From Solibacillus palustris (GTDB lineage Bacteria > Bacillota > Bacilli > Bacillales_A > Planococcaceae), in the NCBI RefSeq assembly GCF_022549215.1, contig NZ_JAKZFC010000007.1, positions 1 through 64,000 of the forward strand: a stretch of DNA of 64,000 nucleotides, given 5' to 3'. The translations under genes were made by a program, and so were the position numbers. Positions 25,275 through 32,781 of the stretch are shown in pieces. The notes under the pieces were generated by a model. It was not told the origin of the DNA, did not search any database, and saw nothing but the letters and a program-made list of their open reading frames with translations. The first letter of the stretch is position 1. The number at the start of each line of letters is the position of its first letter.

Positions 25275-26376
25275 GGACTAACACCTCTTCTTGCCAAATC
25301 TGTGGTAACGTTTTAGCCGTTTCTTCCCACGATTTGTAATCTTCAACTGGCTTTGCATTTTTGTACTGTTCTTCTGGAACCATCTTTTCAGCTACTTCTT
25401 TCGGAAGTTCTACATCACGAATTGGACGGGCAAATCCTTTAGCTAAGTTAATTTGTCCTTCATTGCTTAAAATATATTCTCTCGTTGCCATTGCTGCATG
25501 AGGATGTTTTGCATATTTGTTAATAATTGTTGCATAACCACTTACAACTGAACCCTCACTTGGAATGCTCACATCAAATTGATCGCGGTTGATTTGTTCA
25601 GCGTAACCAAGAGCATTGAAGTCCCATACTAAGGCAACTTCTACTTCCCCTTTTTCGATATTAGCTGGTTTAGCATCTGTTAAGCTTAGACGACCTTGCT
25701 TAGCAAGCTTCGCAAAAAAGTCAATTCCTGGTTGAATATTTGTTTCATCCCCGCCGTAAGCCATCGCAGCAGCAAGAACAGCCATTTGGTTTTGTGCACC
25801 ACGCTGAACATCTCCAACAGTTACTTTATAATCCCCTTTTAATATGTCATCCCAAGATTTTGGCGGATTATCTACTAATTCTTTATTAGTTAAGAAAGCA
25901 ATCGTTCCTTGGTAGCCAACAACCCAATCTCCGTTATCATCTTTTGCCCAGTCAGGTACCTCGTCCCAATAAGAAGTTTTATAGGCGAGCGTTAATTCTT
26001 TTTGTTCCGCAATTGGTCCAAAGGCAACCCCTACATCACCGATATCAGCGGTAGCATTCTCTCTTTCAGATTCCATTTTGGCAATCTCTTCAGCACTAGA
26101 TAAATCAGTATCAGTGTGTTCTAATGTATATTTTTTCATTACTTCATTCCACGTTTCTCCCCAGTTAGCCCATGAGTCAGGCATACCGACACTATTAATC
26201 GTTCCCTCTTCCGTTGCCTTTGTTTCAATTTCTTTCAGGGTTAACGAACTAGTATCCTTAACAACTGGTGTAGCTTCCTCTTTAGTAGCTCCACAAGCAG
26301 CTAATCCTAGTACACTCACCCCTAATACTGCGGCTTGAATAGACTTGTAACAATTCTTCTTGAATCTGTAATTCAT
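25264..26376 (-). CDS. ABC importer substrate-binding lipoprotein
   Basis: A 370-aa exported lipoprotein of the PotD/AfuA/PhnS class that captures substrate for the importer. The signal peptide ends in lipobox LGLAAC (Cys about 28). The mature protein starts KEEATPVV and contains the two-lobed class features (SVGMPDSWANWGETWNEVMK, GDVGVAFGPIAEQ, VGYQGTIAFLTNKELVDNPP). It is the first gene of the operon, with an ATG behind AAAGGGAGG. Relatives bind iron, phosphonates, polyamines or thiamine, so the ligand cannot be called from this sequence alone. Confidence 0.88.
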   Translation of the reverse strand: MNYRFKKNCYKSIQAAVLGVSVLGLAACGATKEEATPVVKDTSSLTLKEIETKATEEGTINSVGMPDSWANWGETWNEVMKKYTLEHTDTDLSSAEEIAKMESERENATADIGDVGVAFGPIAEQKELTLAYKTSYWDEVPDWAKDDNGDWVVGYQGTIAFLTNKELVDNPPKSWDDILKGDYKVTVGDVQRGAQNQMAVLAAAMAYGGDETNIQPGIDFFAKLAKQGRLSLTDAKPANIEKGEVEVALVWDFNALGYAEQINRDQFDVSIPSEGSVVSGYATIINKYAKHPHAAMATREYILSNEGQINLAKGFARPIRDVELPKEVAEKMVPEEQYKNAKPVEDYKSWEETAKTLPQIWQEEVLVHVK

Positions 26377-26410
26377 AAAAAGTGCCTCCCTTTAACGTGG
26401 TTTCTTTAAC

Positions 26411-26430
26411 GTTTGTTACTGTTTGTTACG
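26411..26430. promoter_or_regulatory. tandem 10-base repeats, probable DeoR-type operator
   Basis: GTTTGTTACT-GTTTGTTACG is followed by a partial third GTTTA unit. Units spaced one helical turn apart, just upstream of the operon's first gene, suit the operon's own DeoR regulator. The link to that protein is inferred. Confidence 0.5.
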
Positions 26431-26552
26431 GTTTAATAATAATCTGAAAGTTTTAATTCTTCATTAATCGCATATTAAGACTTTGTAAATCAAGTTTAAT
26501 TTTCTCTAATTCATCAGTTTTTATTTTCATAACTGAGTCCCAGTTGCAAAAT

Positions 26553-26582
26553 AAAAAGAGCAGCAAAAAAGCTACTCTTTTT
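26553..26582. terminator. terminator-like hairpin in the divergent spacer
   Basis: AAAAAGAG-C-AGC and GCT-A-CTCTTTTT form an 11-pair stem with one mismatch and a six-A loop. It is bidirectional in look. It lies between the operon start and the GNAT relic, so it may be the old terminator of that lost gene. Confidence 0.6.
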
Positions 26583-26629
26583 TAATATTAATTGTTGAAA
26601 TACATTTGGTATGGGCAATGAGCGATTTT

Positions 26630-26728
26630 TCAAATCATTAATTTTTCAGTATTAAAGAAACGTGGTATCGTATTATCTTTTACTGCACCTATACGTTCAA
26701 CTGCTTTTTGCGAGCGTAATGTTGTCCA
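26630..26728 (-). pseudogene. C-terminal relic of a GNAT acetyltransferase
   Basis: About 33 codons read TTLRSQKAVERIGAVKDNTI, then PRFFNTEKLMI and a stop. LRSQKAVERIGAV is the typical final CoA-site helix (N-x-x-S-x-x-A-x-x-x-x-G-A) of RimJ/L-type enzymes. An in-frame stop lies immediately upstream, so the rest of the gene is gone. The remainder of the gap up to 26995 shows no gene. Confidence 0.6.
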
Positions 26729-26995
26729 TTAATCGAAAATTAAACACGTATTACCTTTAGCTCCTCAAAACAATATTTAAGTAATAAAGATTCACATTAT
26801 GTGATTACCTTTGTTCTCCAAACTGATGGCATTAGCCAAGTCCATCCTATTTCAACATTTCGATTTGCGGTATCTATGTGGTTCGCAGTATTCCCCTTAA
26901 ATTAATTGTGTTATCGTTTCGGCTAGATTTTCACCTATGTTCCCCTAGTTGAGTATCTTATTGTTGAAACACTTTAATTAAAAGGAGGGAACATC

Positions 26996-27778
26996 ATGGG
27001 ATACTTTGTTACAGTGGAACCTGGTGTAAGAATATATGTAGAGGATGTAAACCCACAAGGAAATAAAACCATTCTATTTATTCACGGTTGGCCATTAAAC
27101 CATAAGCAGTTTGAATATCAATTTAATGTTCTTCCAGCAATGGGATATCGATGTATAGGGATTGACTGGAGGGGTTTCGGTAATTCGGATAAACCATTCA
27201 ATGGGTACAATTTTGACAGAATGGCAGATGATATCCATGCGGTAGTAGAAGCGTTGCAGTTAAAAGACTTCACACTAGCAGGACACTCCACAGGGGGTGC
27301 GATCTCGATTCGATATATGGCTCGATATAAAGGTTATGGAGTCTCAAAACTTGTACTAATAGACGCTCAATCTCCGTCTAGTGTACAAGAAGAAGTAGCA
27401 AATACGTTCATTACAGAAACACTTAATGATCGTCCTAATATGTTAGGGAGACTAACCGACACTTTCTTCTTCCAGTATATTACTATCCCATTATCTGATT
27501 GGTTCTTTCAGCTAGGATTACAAGCTGCGGGTTGGTCGACTGCTGCTGTCATGATGTCATTGAGAGATGAGAATGTGTACAATGATCTTGGCAAAATATT
27601 AGTTCCTACGCTAATTATTCACGGCATACATGATAGAGTTGTTCCTTTTAAAAATGCACAAGAAACAAACAAATTAATAAGAAATTCACAGCTCGTTCCA
27701 TTTCAATACAGCGGCCATGCTCCTTTCTATGAAGAACGTGACAAATTCAACCAGCTACTAATACAATTTATTGGTTGA
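26996..27778 (+). CDS. alpha/beta hydrolase (haloperoxidase/esterase type)
   Basis: A 260-aa serine hydrolase. Visible pieces: oxyanion segment FIHGWPLNHKQF (about 28-39); IDWRGFGNSDKP (about 56-67); nucleophile elbow AGHSTGG with Ser98; acid IIHGIHDRVVPF (about 209-220); and catalytic His in YSGHAPFYEE. The arrangement matches non-haem chloroperoxidase/arylesterase-like proteins; true halogenation in vivo is doubtful for this group. It starts at ATG behind AAAAGGAGGG. Single gene, substrate unknown. Confidence 0.9.
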   Translation: MGYFVTVEPGVRIYVEDVNPQGNKTILFIHGWPLNHKQFEYQFNVLPAMGYRCIGIDWRGFGNSDKPFNGYNFDRMADDIHAVVEALQLKDFTLAGHSTGGAISIRYMARYKGYGVSKLVLIDAQSPSSVQEEVANTFITETLNDRPNMLGRLTDTFFFQYITIPLSDWFFQLGLQAAGWSTAAVMMSLRDENVYNDLGKILVPTLIIHGIHDRVVPFKNAQETNKLIRNSQLVPFQYSGHAPFYEERDKFNQLLIQFIG

Positions 27779-27889
27779 TTGTTCAATTTACCGCTCATGG
27801 TCAAGGAAAGGATTTTTCATACAGAGGTTATTCAATAATTTAAGATATTGGTAAATCGAACTCTCAGTAACCAATTAAATAATAGAAAA

Positions 27890-27945
27890 GGGGCCCTTTC
27901 CTTGTTTCCAGAAAAACGCCCAATTGCGGAATATTAAAAATGTAA
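27890..27945. repeat. family B element, diverged
   Basis: GGGGCCCTTTCCTTGTTTCC, then AAACGCCCAATTGCGGAATATTA, keeps the GGCCC and GCCC-ATTG-GGAA ends with a shortened core. Confidence 0.45.
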
Positions 27946-27970
27946 AAGAAATGCAAAAAATTCAACAAAA

Positions 27971-27999
27971 GAGCGTTGGCCCCTTTTTAATCAACGCTC
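27971..27999 (-). terminator. terminator after ktrA
   Basis: GAGCGTTG and CAACGCTC pair perfectly. On the minus strand TTTTGTTG follows. It lies about 30 bases after the ktrA stop. Confidence 0.75.
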
Positions 28000-28029
28000 C
28001 TTACTTAATTAAAATGTATTTTCACACAT

Positions 28030-28686
28030 TTATTCTATACTAGAAAATTCCGCTAAATCTTTCCTATTTCCTATTGTTACAAGTATATCCTCTTTTTGAA
28101 GTAATTCCTCTGGAGAAGGAGAAATAATAATATCGTCACTTCTTACAATTGCAATGACACTTACATTATATTTAGCCCGAACATCAAGTTCTCGTAGATT
28201 TTTACCCGCCATTTTGGAAGGAACAATGATTTCCTCAAGATTGTAATTTTTTGAGAGTTCTATATAGTTCAACATATTTGGTGAAAGAAGTTGATTCGCT
28301 ACTCGTTCGCCCATATCTCTTTCAGGATATATAACCCAATGAGCGCCTATTGCATCTAACACCTGTCCATGTCGTTTACTTTGTGCCTTCGCGATAATTT
28401 TTCGAATGCCCAAATTTTTTAATAGCATCACCGTCAATATATTTGATTGAATATCGTCTCCAATCGCTACAATGACACAATCAAAGTTTTTTATCCCTAC
28501 CGAAGTAAGTGCCTTTTCTTCAGTGGAATCAGCTACAACTGCAAGTGTTACGTAACCTTCCGCATCTTCTACACTTTCCTCATCTATATCAATTCCTAAT
28601 ACTTCTTGACCCGCTTCATGTAATCTTCTAGCTATACTTGTTCCAAATCTTCCTAAACCAATCACAACATACTGTTTTACCGCCAT
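28030..28686 (-). CDS. ktrA: potassium uptake regulatory subunit (KtrA/KtrC)
   Basis: A 218-aa cytoplasmic RCK protein that gates the K+ channel subunit. The Rossmann NAD/ATP-binding site is YVVIGLGRFGTSIARRL (about 6-22), with acidic DIDEESV after beta-2. A C-terminal RCK_C (TrkA_C) domain (about 135-215) is the expected c-di-AMP site in the family. The length equals B. subtilis KtrA/KtrC. It lies 29 bases after ktrB, with an ATG behind GAAGGGA. Whether it is closer to KtrA or KtrC I cannot tell. Confidence 0.92.
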   Translation of the reverse strand: MAVKQYVVIGLGRFGTSIARRLHEAGQEVLGIDIDEESVEDAEGYVTLAVVADSTEEKALTSVGIKNFDCVIVAIGDDIQSNILTVMLLKNLGIRKIIAKAQSKRHGQVLDAIGAHWVIYPERDMGERVANQLLSPNMLNYIELSKNYNLEEIIVPSKMAGKNLRELDVRAKYNVSVIAIVRSDDIIISPSPEELLQKEDILVTIGNRKDLAEFSSIE

Positions 28687-28715
28687 TTTATATCCCTTCC
28701 TTCTCTATCTATTAA

Positions 28716-30053
28716 TTAACCAATCATTATATTTCCTTTAGGATAACGGAAAGCTTCTTTTTTACGTCGTTTAGAAATAGCAAAACCAAGTGTTAATGGA
28801 CCTAATCTCCCTACGAACATTGTCAATATAATAATAATCCGTCCAATTGGAGAAAGCTCAGGTGTTAATCCCATTGAAAGCCCTACAGTACCAAATGCTG
28901 AAGTTGCTTCAAACAAATACAAAATAAAATCATGACCTTGTTCAGTAATACTCAGGATAAAGGTGACAATTATTACAATCATGATGCCACTCATCGCAAC
29001 AGTAAGTGCCTTTAGAATACTCTCTAAAACAATACGACGTTTAAATAAAACCACATCTTCTTTCCCTTTAAGTTGAGAAATTGCTGTTGCCATTAGAACA
29101 GCAAAAGTAGTTACCTTAATTCCTCCAGCAGTCGATCCTGAACCTCCCCCGATAAACATTAGGAAAATCGTTAGGAATAATGTTGCATGAGTCAAATCTG
29201 CCATTGGTAATGTATTAGCTCCAGCAGTTCTTGGCGTTACACTATGGAACAAGGCACCGAGTGCTTTTCCTGTGGAAGACAACGGTCCTAATGTTTTATC
29301 ATTTCCATACTCAAATAGGAAAATTAAGATGGATGCTCCAACGATTAGCGTTATAGTTGTACTCAATACAACTTTTGTGTGCAGCGAAATTTTATGTGTT
29401 TCACGAAAATCATTTATTTCATTTATGACAATAAAACCTAAGCCACCTAAAATGATAAGAAAGCAAACAGTTAAAACGACAAATGGATCATCAACGTAAT
29501 CAGTAAGACTTCTAAATTCCCCCATCAAATCAAAACCGGCGTTATTAAAATTTGAAATCGAATGGAAAAAACCAAAATAGATTGCTTGACCGATCGGCAT
29601 ATCAAACGAAAATCTAATAGATAAAATAATTCCTCCGATACTCTCAGCTATCACAGTAAAAATTAATATTTTTTTTACTAATTTGGCGATATCATTAGTC
29701 GAAGTAGCATTAAAAGCTTCTTTTAAAATAATCCTTTCTTTTAAAGTAATTTTTTTACCTATTAAAGTGAATAAAAAGGTTGCAAACGTCATAAATCCTA
29801 AGCCGCCAATTTGAATAAGAGATAAAATGACTAATTCACCAAACATCGAAAATGTATCACCAGTATCAACAACCACTAGACCTGTAACACATGTAGCAGA
29901 AGTAGCGGTAAATAATGCGTCTAAGAATGTAAGTCCTTTACCATCCTCTGTTGCTATGGGGAGAGTCAATAAAAAAGCTCCTATTAGGATTAGAATGGCG
30001 AAGCCCAGAACAAGTATTTTCGATGGATTAAGATTCTCTTTGAAATTTTTCAT
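28716..30053 (-). CDS. ktrB: potassium uptake membrane subunit KtrB
   Basis: A 445-aa Trk/Ktr/HKT-family K+ translocator. Four MPM units, each with a selectivity-filter loop, can be followed: ATSATCVTGL (about 49-58), NFNNAGFD, SVTPRTAG and EATSAFGTVGLS, each with the critical glycine. The C-terminus is short and basic (SKRRKKEAFR). It is the first gene behind a c-di-AMP riboswitch, so transcription should be shut off when c-di-AMP (high K+) rises. In B. subtilis ktrA precedes ktrB; here the order is reversed. Confidence 0.93.
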   Translation of the reverse strand: MKNFKENLNPSKILVLGFAILILIGAFLLTLPIATEDGKGLTFLDALFTATSATCVTGLVVVDTGDTFSMFGELVILSLIQIGGLGFMTFATFLFTLIGKKITLKERIILKEAFNATSTNDIAKLVKKILIFTVIAESIGGIILSIRFSFDMPIGQAIYFGFFHSISNFNNAGFDLMGEFRSLTDYVDDPFVVLTVCFLIILGGLGFIVINEINDFRETHKISLHTKVVLSTTITLIVGASILIFLFEYGNDKTLGPLSSTGKALGALFHSVTPRTAGANTLPMADLTHATLFLTIFLMFIGGGSGSTAGGIKVTTFAVLMATAISQLKGKEDVVLFKRRIVLESILKALTVAMSGIMIVIIVTFILSITEQGHDFILYLFEATSAFGTVGLSMGLTPELSPIGRIIIILTMFVGRLGPLTLGFAISKRRKKEAFRYPKGNIMIG

Positions 30054-30171
30054 AATTCTCTCCTTAGAATTAAGTTAAAAGTATATTTACCAAATGATCC
30101 AATGATTAAACTAAATATGTTTTTATTCTGCTTCTTATTCTAAAATGAGCTTATAAACTTTTTTTCAAAGT

Positions 30172-30240
30172 AAAAAGACCGATTTAAACAAGCATTAATT
30201 TTGCTATATCAGCAAAAACAATACTTGAATAAGGCGGTCT
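30172..30240 (-). terminator. expression-platform terminator of the riboswitch
   Basis: On the minus strand AGACCG (30240-30235) and CGGTCT (30181-30176) close a long hairpin with further pairing (TTCAAG/CTTG) and are followed by TTTTTA. It stands between the aptamer and ktrB, the right place for an OFF switch. Confidence 0.75.
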
Positions 30241-30244
30241 CTAT

Positions 30245-30360
30245 TATGACCTCCCTCGCTTTAGCCGACGAAGTTAGCTGACGGGTTAGGATGGCGAAAG
30301 AGTATATATCATCCCTTCTGCAAATGCAGAATTAACCCCAAAAAATTGGGTCCTCCGTTC
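30245..30360 (-). ncRNA. c-di-AMP riboswitch (ydaO-yuaA leader)
   Basis: On the minus strand the leader reads GGACCCAA...TTGGGGTTAATTC, then GGGATG...CGCCATCC and TAACCCGTCAGCTAACTTCG (pieces). The order GGACCCAA / TTGGGG-AAT / GACAGCTAAC-like / TCGTCGGC matches the B. subtilis ydaO aptamer I know, which also controls ktrAB. It lies about 190 bases upstream of ktrB with a terminator in between. Ligand binding is inferred from this match. Confidence 0.85.
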
Positions 30361-30587
30361 TCAATTATTGAGATTTGGCTTTATTAGATTTCTTAATTAC
30401 GGGCTTATTGTACTCTTGTGTATAACACTTGTAAACTGTTAAAATTAAAGTTTTCCAAAAATTTCCTTTATTGTTGTATGTCTTAAATTTGATTTTTGTT
30501 GTACTAAACTGTGCGTTACTTTTAGTACAATTCTTCAAAATATCCCCTTTACTAATCATCCATTTATTTTGAAAGTTAGTTACTCGA
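30361..30587. other. promoter region of the ktr leader
   Basis: This spacer lies upstream of the riboswitch. An 83-codon minus-strand frame crosses it (30365-30616) but has odd composition, includes family B repeat sequence and lacks a good ribosome site, so I do not call a gene. I found no clear -35/-10 pair. Confidence 0.35.
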
Positions 30588-30655
30588 TTATATGGCCCTT
30601 TAGCTAAAGAAGGCACATTTCTTTTTCAAGAATTGCGCCCATTGTTGAATAAGTC
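30588..30655. repeat. family B element, variant core
   Basis: TATGGCCCTTTAGCTAAAG, then AAGGCACATTTCTTTTTCAAG and AATTGCGCCCATTGTTGAATAAG. The core is shared with 16775-16840. Confidence 0.6.
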
Positions 30656-30781
30656 TATAAACTAAGCTGTTCCGTTAATTCATTAACTTCAACAAAAAAA
30701 CCTTTAATCCTTTTTAAACATTAAGAAAAAACGAATTCTAAAAAGAAAATCCGTTCTTCGTAAATTCTTATACTAACTCTA

Positions 30782-30828
30782 ACACAATGTTTGGAGTATA
30801 TGTGGCAACACATTGGCGCTGATGTGTT
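30782..30828 (+). repeat. family F repeat, copy 2
   Basis: ACACAATGTTTGGAGTATATG then GTGGCAACACATTGGCGC and TGATGTGTT matches 17481-17524. AACACAT/ATGTGTT can pair. It lies about 55 bases after the stop of the minus-strand flavoprotein gene. Confidence 0.55.
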
Positions 30829-30882
30829 CAATTATATTAGCTAAGTTCTTATTTAGTTGAAGCAGAAGGTGTTAGGACGTAA

Positions 30883-31788
30883 TCAAAAACGTTCCATCGT
30901 TAGGTCAGTATTTACTGAAACCGCAGCTTTATTACCTTTAGCAGCTGAAATCATTAAAGAGGATGGTTTAGATCTTTCTGTTTCCCCTGCAATATATACG
31001 TTTTTTTGGGTTGTTCTACCAACGCCATCTGTTATAACTTTTCCATTTTCATGAATTTCACATCCAAGCTTCTCAGCAAATTGATTTGGGCGATAATAAG
31101 ATGGGGCAACAAATCCACCCGATCTTATAATTGTTGCTCCTGTTTCAAACTCTATTTTTTGTAAGTAACCGTCATTACCTATTAAGTCTTTTATCTTTTC
31201 CGATATAATTTTGATATTGTGTTTTTGTAACTCTATTTTACCTTCTTTAGATAATTGAACTCCATTCGTTAGGACAACCAAATCCTGCGACCAATTATAA
31301 ATTAACTTAGTCAAATGCAGTACATGCTCTTCTTTTTCTGCAATAACCACTAATGGCTTATCTTTTTGCTCCCAGCCATCACAATACGGACAACTATATA
31401 GACTTTTCCCATAAAACTTTCTTATACTTGGTATAGTAAATATTTCTTGAATTCCGGTGGCGAGTATTATTTTTTCTGAAACAAATTCCTGACTAGTAGA
31501 TGTTTTGATAGTAAATCGCTCATTACCTATATCCTTTATGATTTCAGTAACTGTTGCAGTAAAATATGATACGGACGGGTAATTCTCCAACTCTTTTAAC
31601 GCAATTTCTTTAAACGCTTGTGGTTCTATCCCATCTCGAGTAATAAATCCATGTGACGTTTGTGTCACTCTATTCCTATTCGTTCCATCGTCTAATAATG
31701 CAATGCTTCTCCGAGCCCTTCCTAAAATTAAGCTAGCACTTACCCCAGAAGGACCTCCACCTATAATGATACAATCAAGGACATTCAT
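30883..31788 (-). CDS. thioredoxin-reductase-like FAD/NAD(P) oxidoreductase
   Basis: A 301-aa flavoprotein. The FAD site is DCIIIGGGPSGVSASLILG (about 5-23). The redox pair CPYC lies in LYSCPYCDGWEQ (about 130-141), in the position of the TrxR disulfide. The C-terminal FAD motif is GKVITDGVGRTTQKNVYIAGE (about 248-268). The usual second nucleotide motif GxGxxA/G is not visible; the segment after CDGW reads PLVVIAEKEEHVLHLTKLIY. This degenerate NAD(P) site resembles TrxR-like proteins that use other donors. The partner protein is unknown. Confidence 0.85.
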   Translation of the reverse strand: MNVLDCIIIGGGPSGVSASLILGRARRSIALLDDGTNRNRVTQTSHGFITRDGIEPQAFKEIALKELENYPSVSYFTATVTEIIKDIGNERFTIKTSTSQEFVSEKIILATGIQEIFTIPSIRKFYGKSLYSCPYCDGWEQKDKPLVVIAEKEEHVLHLTKLIYNWSQDLVVLTNGVQLSKEGKIELQKHNIKIISEKIKDLIGNDGYLQKIEFETGATIIRSGGFVAPSYYRPNQFAEKLGCEIHENGKVITDGVGRTTQKNVYIAGETERSKPSSLMISAAKGNKAAVSVNTDLTMERF

Positions 31789-31868
31789 TTTTTTACCTCC
31801 GTATTGATTTTGTTTTATTTTGAATTTTTATTTGCAAAAGAGAACTACATTATTTCCCACATCATGGA

Positions 31869-31923
31869 TTGATAAAATGACCCTATTTCATATCGAATTA
31901 TTCAAGTTAATTCCAATTAAGCT
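31869..31923 (+). repeat. family E repeat, copy 2
   Basis: TTGATAAAATGACCCTATTT, then CATATCGAATTATTCA and TTAATTCCAATTAAGC matches 17420-17474. Confidence 0.7.
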
Positions 31924-31935
31924 CCCAGTTCACAC

Positions 31936-31972
31936 AAAAAATCGAAATTGCGTCATACAATTTCGATTTTTT
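31936..31972. terminator. bidirectional terminator-like hairpin
   Basis: AAAATCGAAATTG and CAATTTCGATTTT form a perfect 13-bp stem around CGTCATA with A/T runs on both flanks. It lies in the spacer upstream of the flavoprotein gene. Confidence 0.75.
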
Positions 31973-32059
31973 ATGATTTATAATGAAGAGTTCTAGGAAG
32001 GGATTTCCGATAATCTTGAAACATAAGGTCACTTTTGATGTCTTTTTTATTTTTGAGGA

Positions 32060-32077
32060 GGGGCTTTGTTTAGCCCC
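32060..32077. terminator. GC-rich hairpin after the YusW-like gene
   Basis: GGGGCT-TTGTTT-AGCCCC lies 10 bases from the stop of the YusW-like gene. Stem short but GC-rich; T-run weak. Confidence 0.5.
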
Positions 32078-32086
32078 TTTACATAA

Positions 32087-32626
32087 TTATTTATTAAAAT
32101 GATAATGTTTTTCTTCACCATTTTTGAATTTCACTTCAAGATCAAAGTACTGATAGTTCTCATCTAGAGCAAATGCCTTTAAAACTTCTTTACGAACATC
32201 TTCATCACTGGTAGCTTTATCAAATTTAAGTTGTTCTAATGCTTTGACAATTTTTTCGTAGGCTTGATCACCTTTATACTCAACACCTTTAATTTCATCA
32301 TCTATTTCAGCATAAATATAATTTCCATCGTTCTCATATTCAACATCATATGATTTATAATCCGCATATTCTACCTCTAAATCAAAGTCCTTAAAAGCAT
32401 AATTTACATCTGTAGCTTTAATTCCAGTCTTTTCTTTTTCATTCTCATTATGAATTGGTTCATTTGTTCCTGTGTTATTAGTGGTATTATTTTTCGTTGT
32501 TTCATCAACTGTACTAGTATTCCCTGTAACATCCTTATTCTTATCTACATTTGTATCGTTGTTGTTACAGCCGTACAATAATCCTAATAATAATGGCAGT
32601 GTAAGAATTCCTCTAAATGATTTCAT
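32087..32626 (-). CDS. YusW-like lipoprotein
   Basis: A 179-aa exported lipoprotein. Lipobox LLYGC (Cys20) is followed by a long low-complexity Asn/Thr linker (about 21-65). The mature domain (about 75-179: YAFKDFDLEVEYADYKSYDV, QLKFDKATSDEDVRKEVLKA, DLEVKFKNGEEKHYHF) matches the YusW family of Bacillus. Function unknown. Single gene. Confidence 0.85.
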   Translation of the reverse strand: MKSFRGILTLPLLLGLLYGCNNNDTNVDKNKDVTGNTSTVDETTKNNTTNNTGTNEPIHNENEKEKTGIKATDVNYAFKDFDLEVEYADYKSYDVEYENDGNYIYAEIDDEIKGVEYKGDQAYEKIVKALEQLKFDKATSDEDVRKEVLKAFALDENYQYFDLEVKFKNGEEKHYHFNK

Positions 32627-32781
32627 ATACTCTCTCCTTTTTAAGTGGCTCTACTTTATCATTAAAAGCATTCCCAAATTTAAAGGAATCTATCCATTTT
32701 AAAAGTCGAAAACGATTTTAAATTTTCATTTCCGACTTCAAGGGTTTTAGGTAGTGATGGTATATTATAAAAAAAATTAGC

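Noticed and set aside
30365-30616. 83-codon minus-strand frame upstream of the ktr leader
   Set aside because: Partly made of family B repeat and leader sequence; no ribosome site. It looks like chance.
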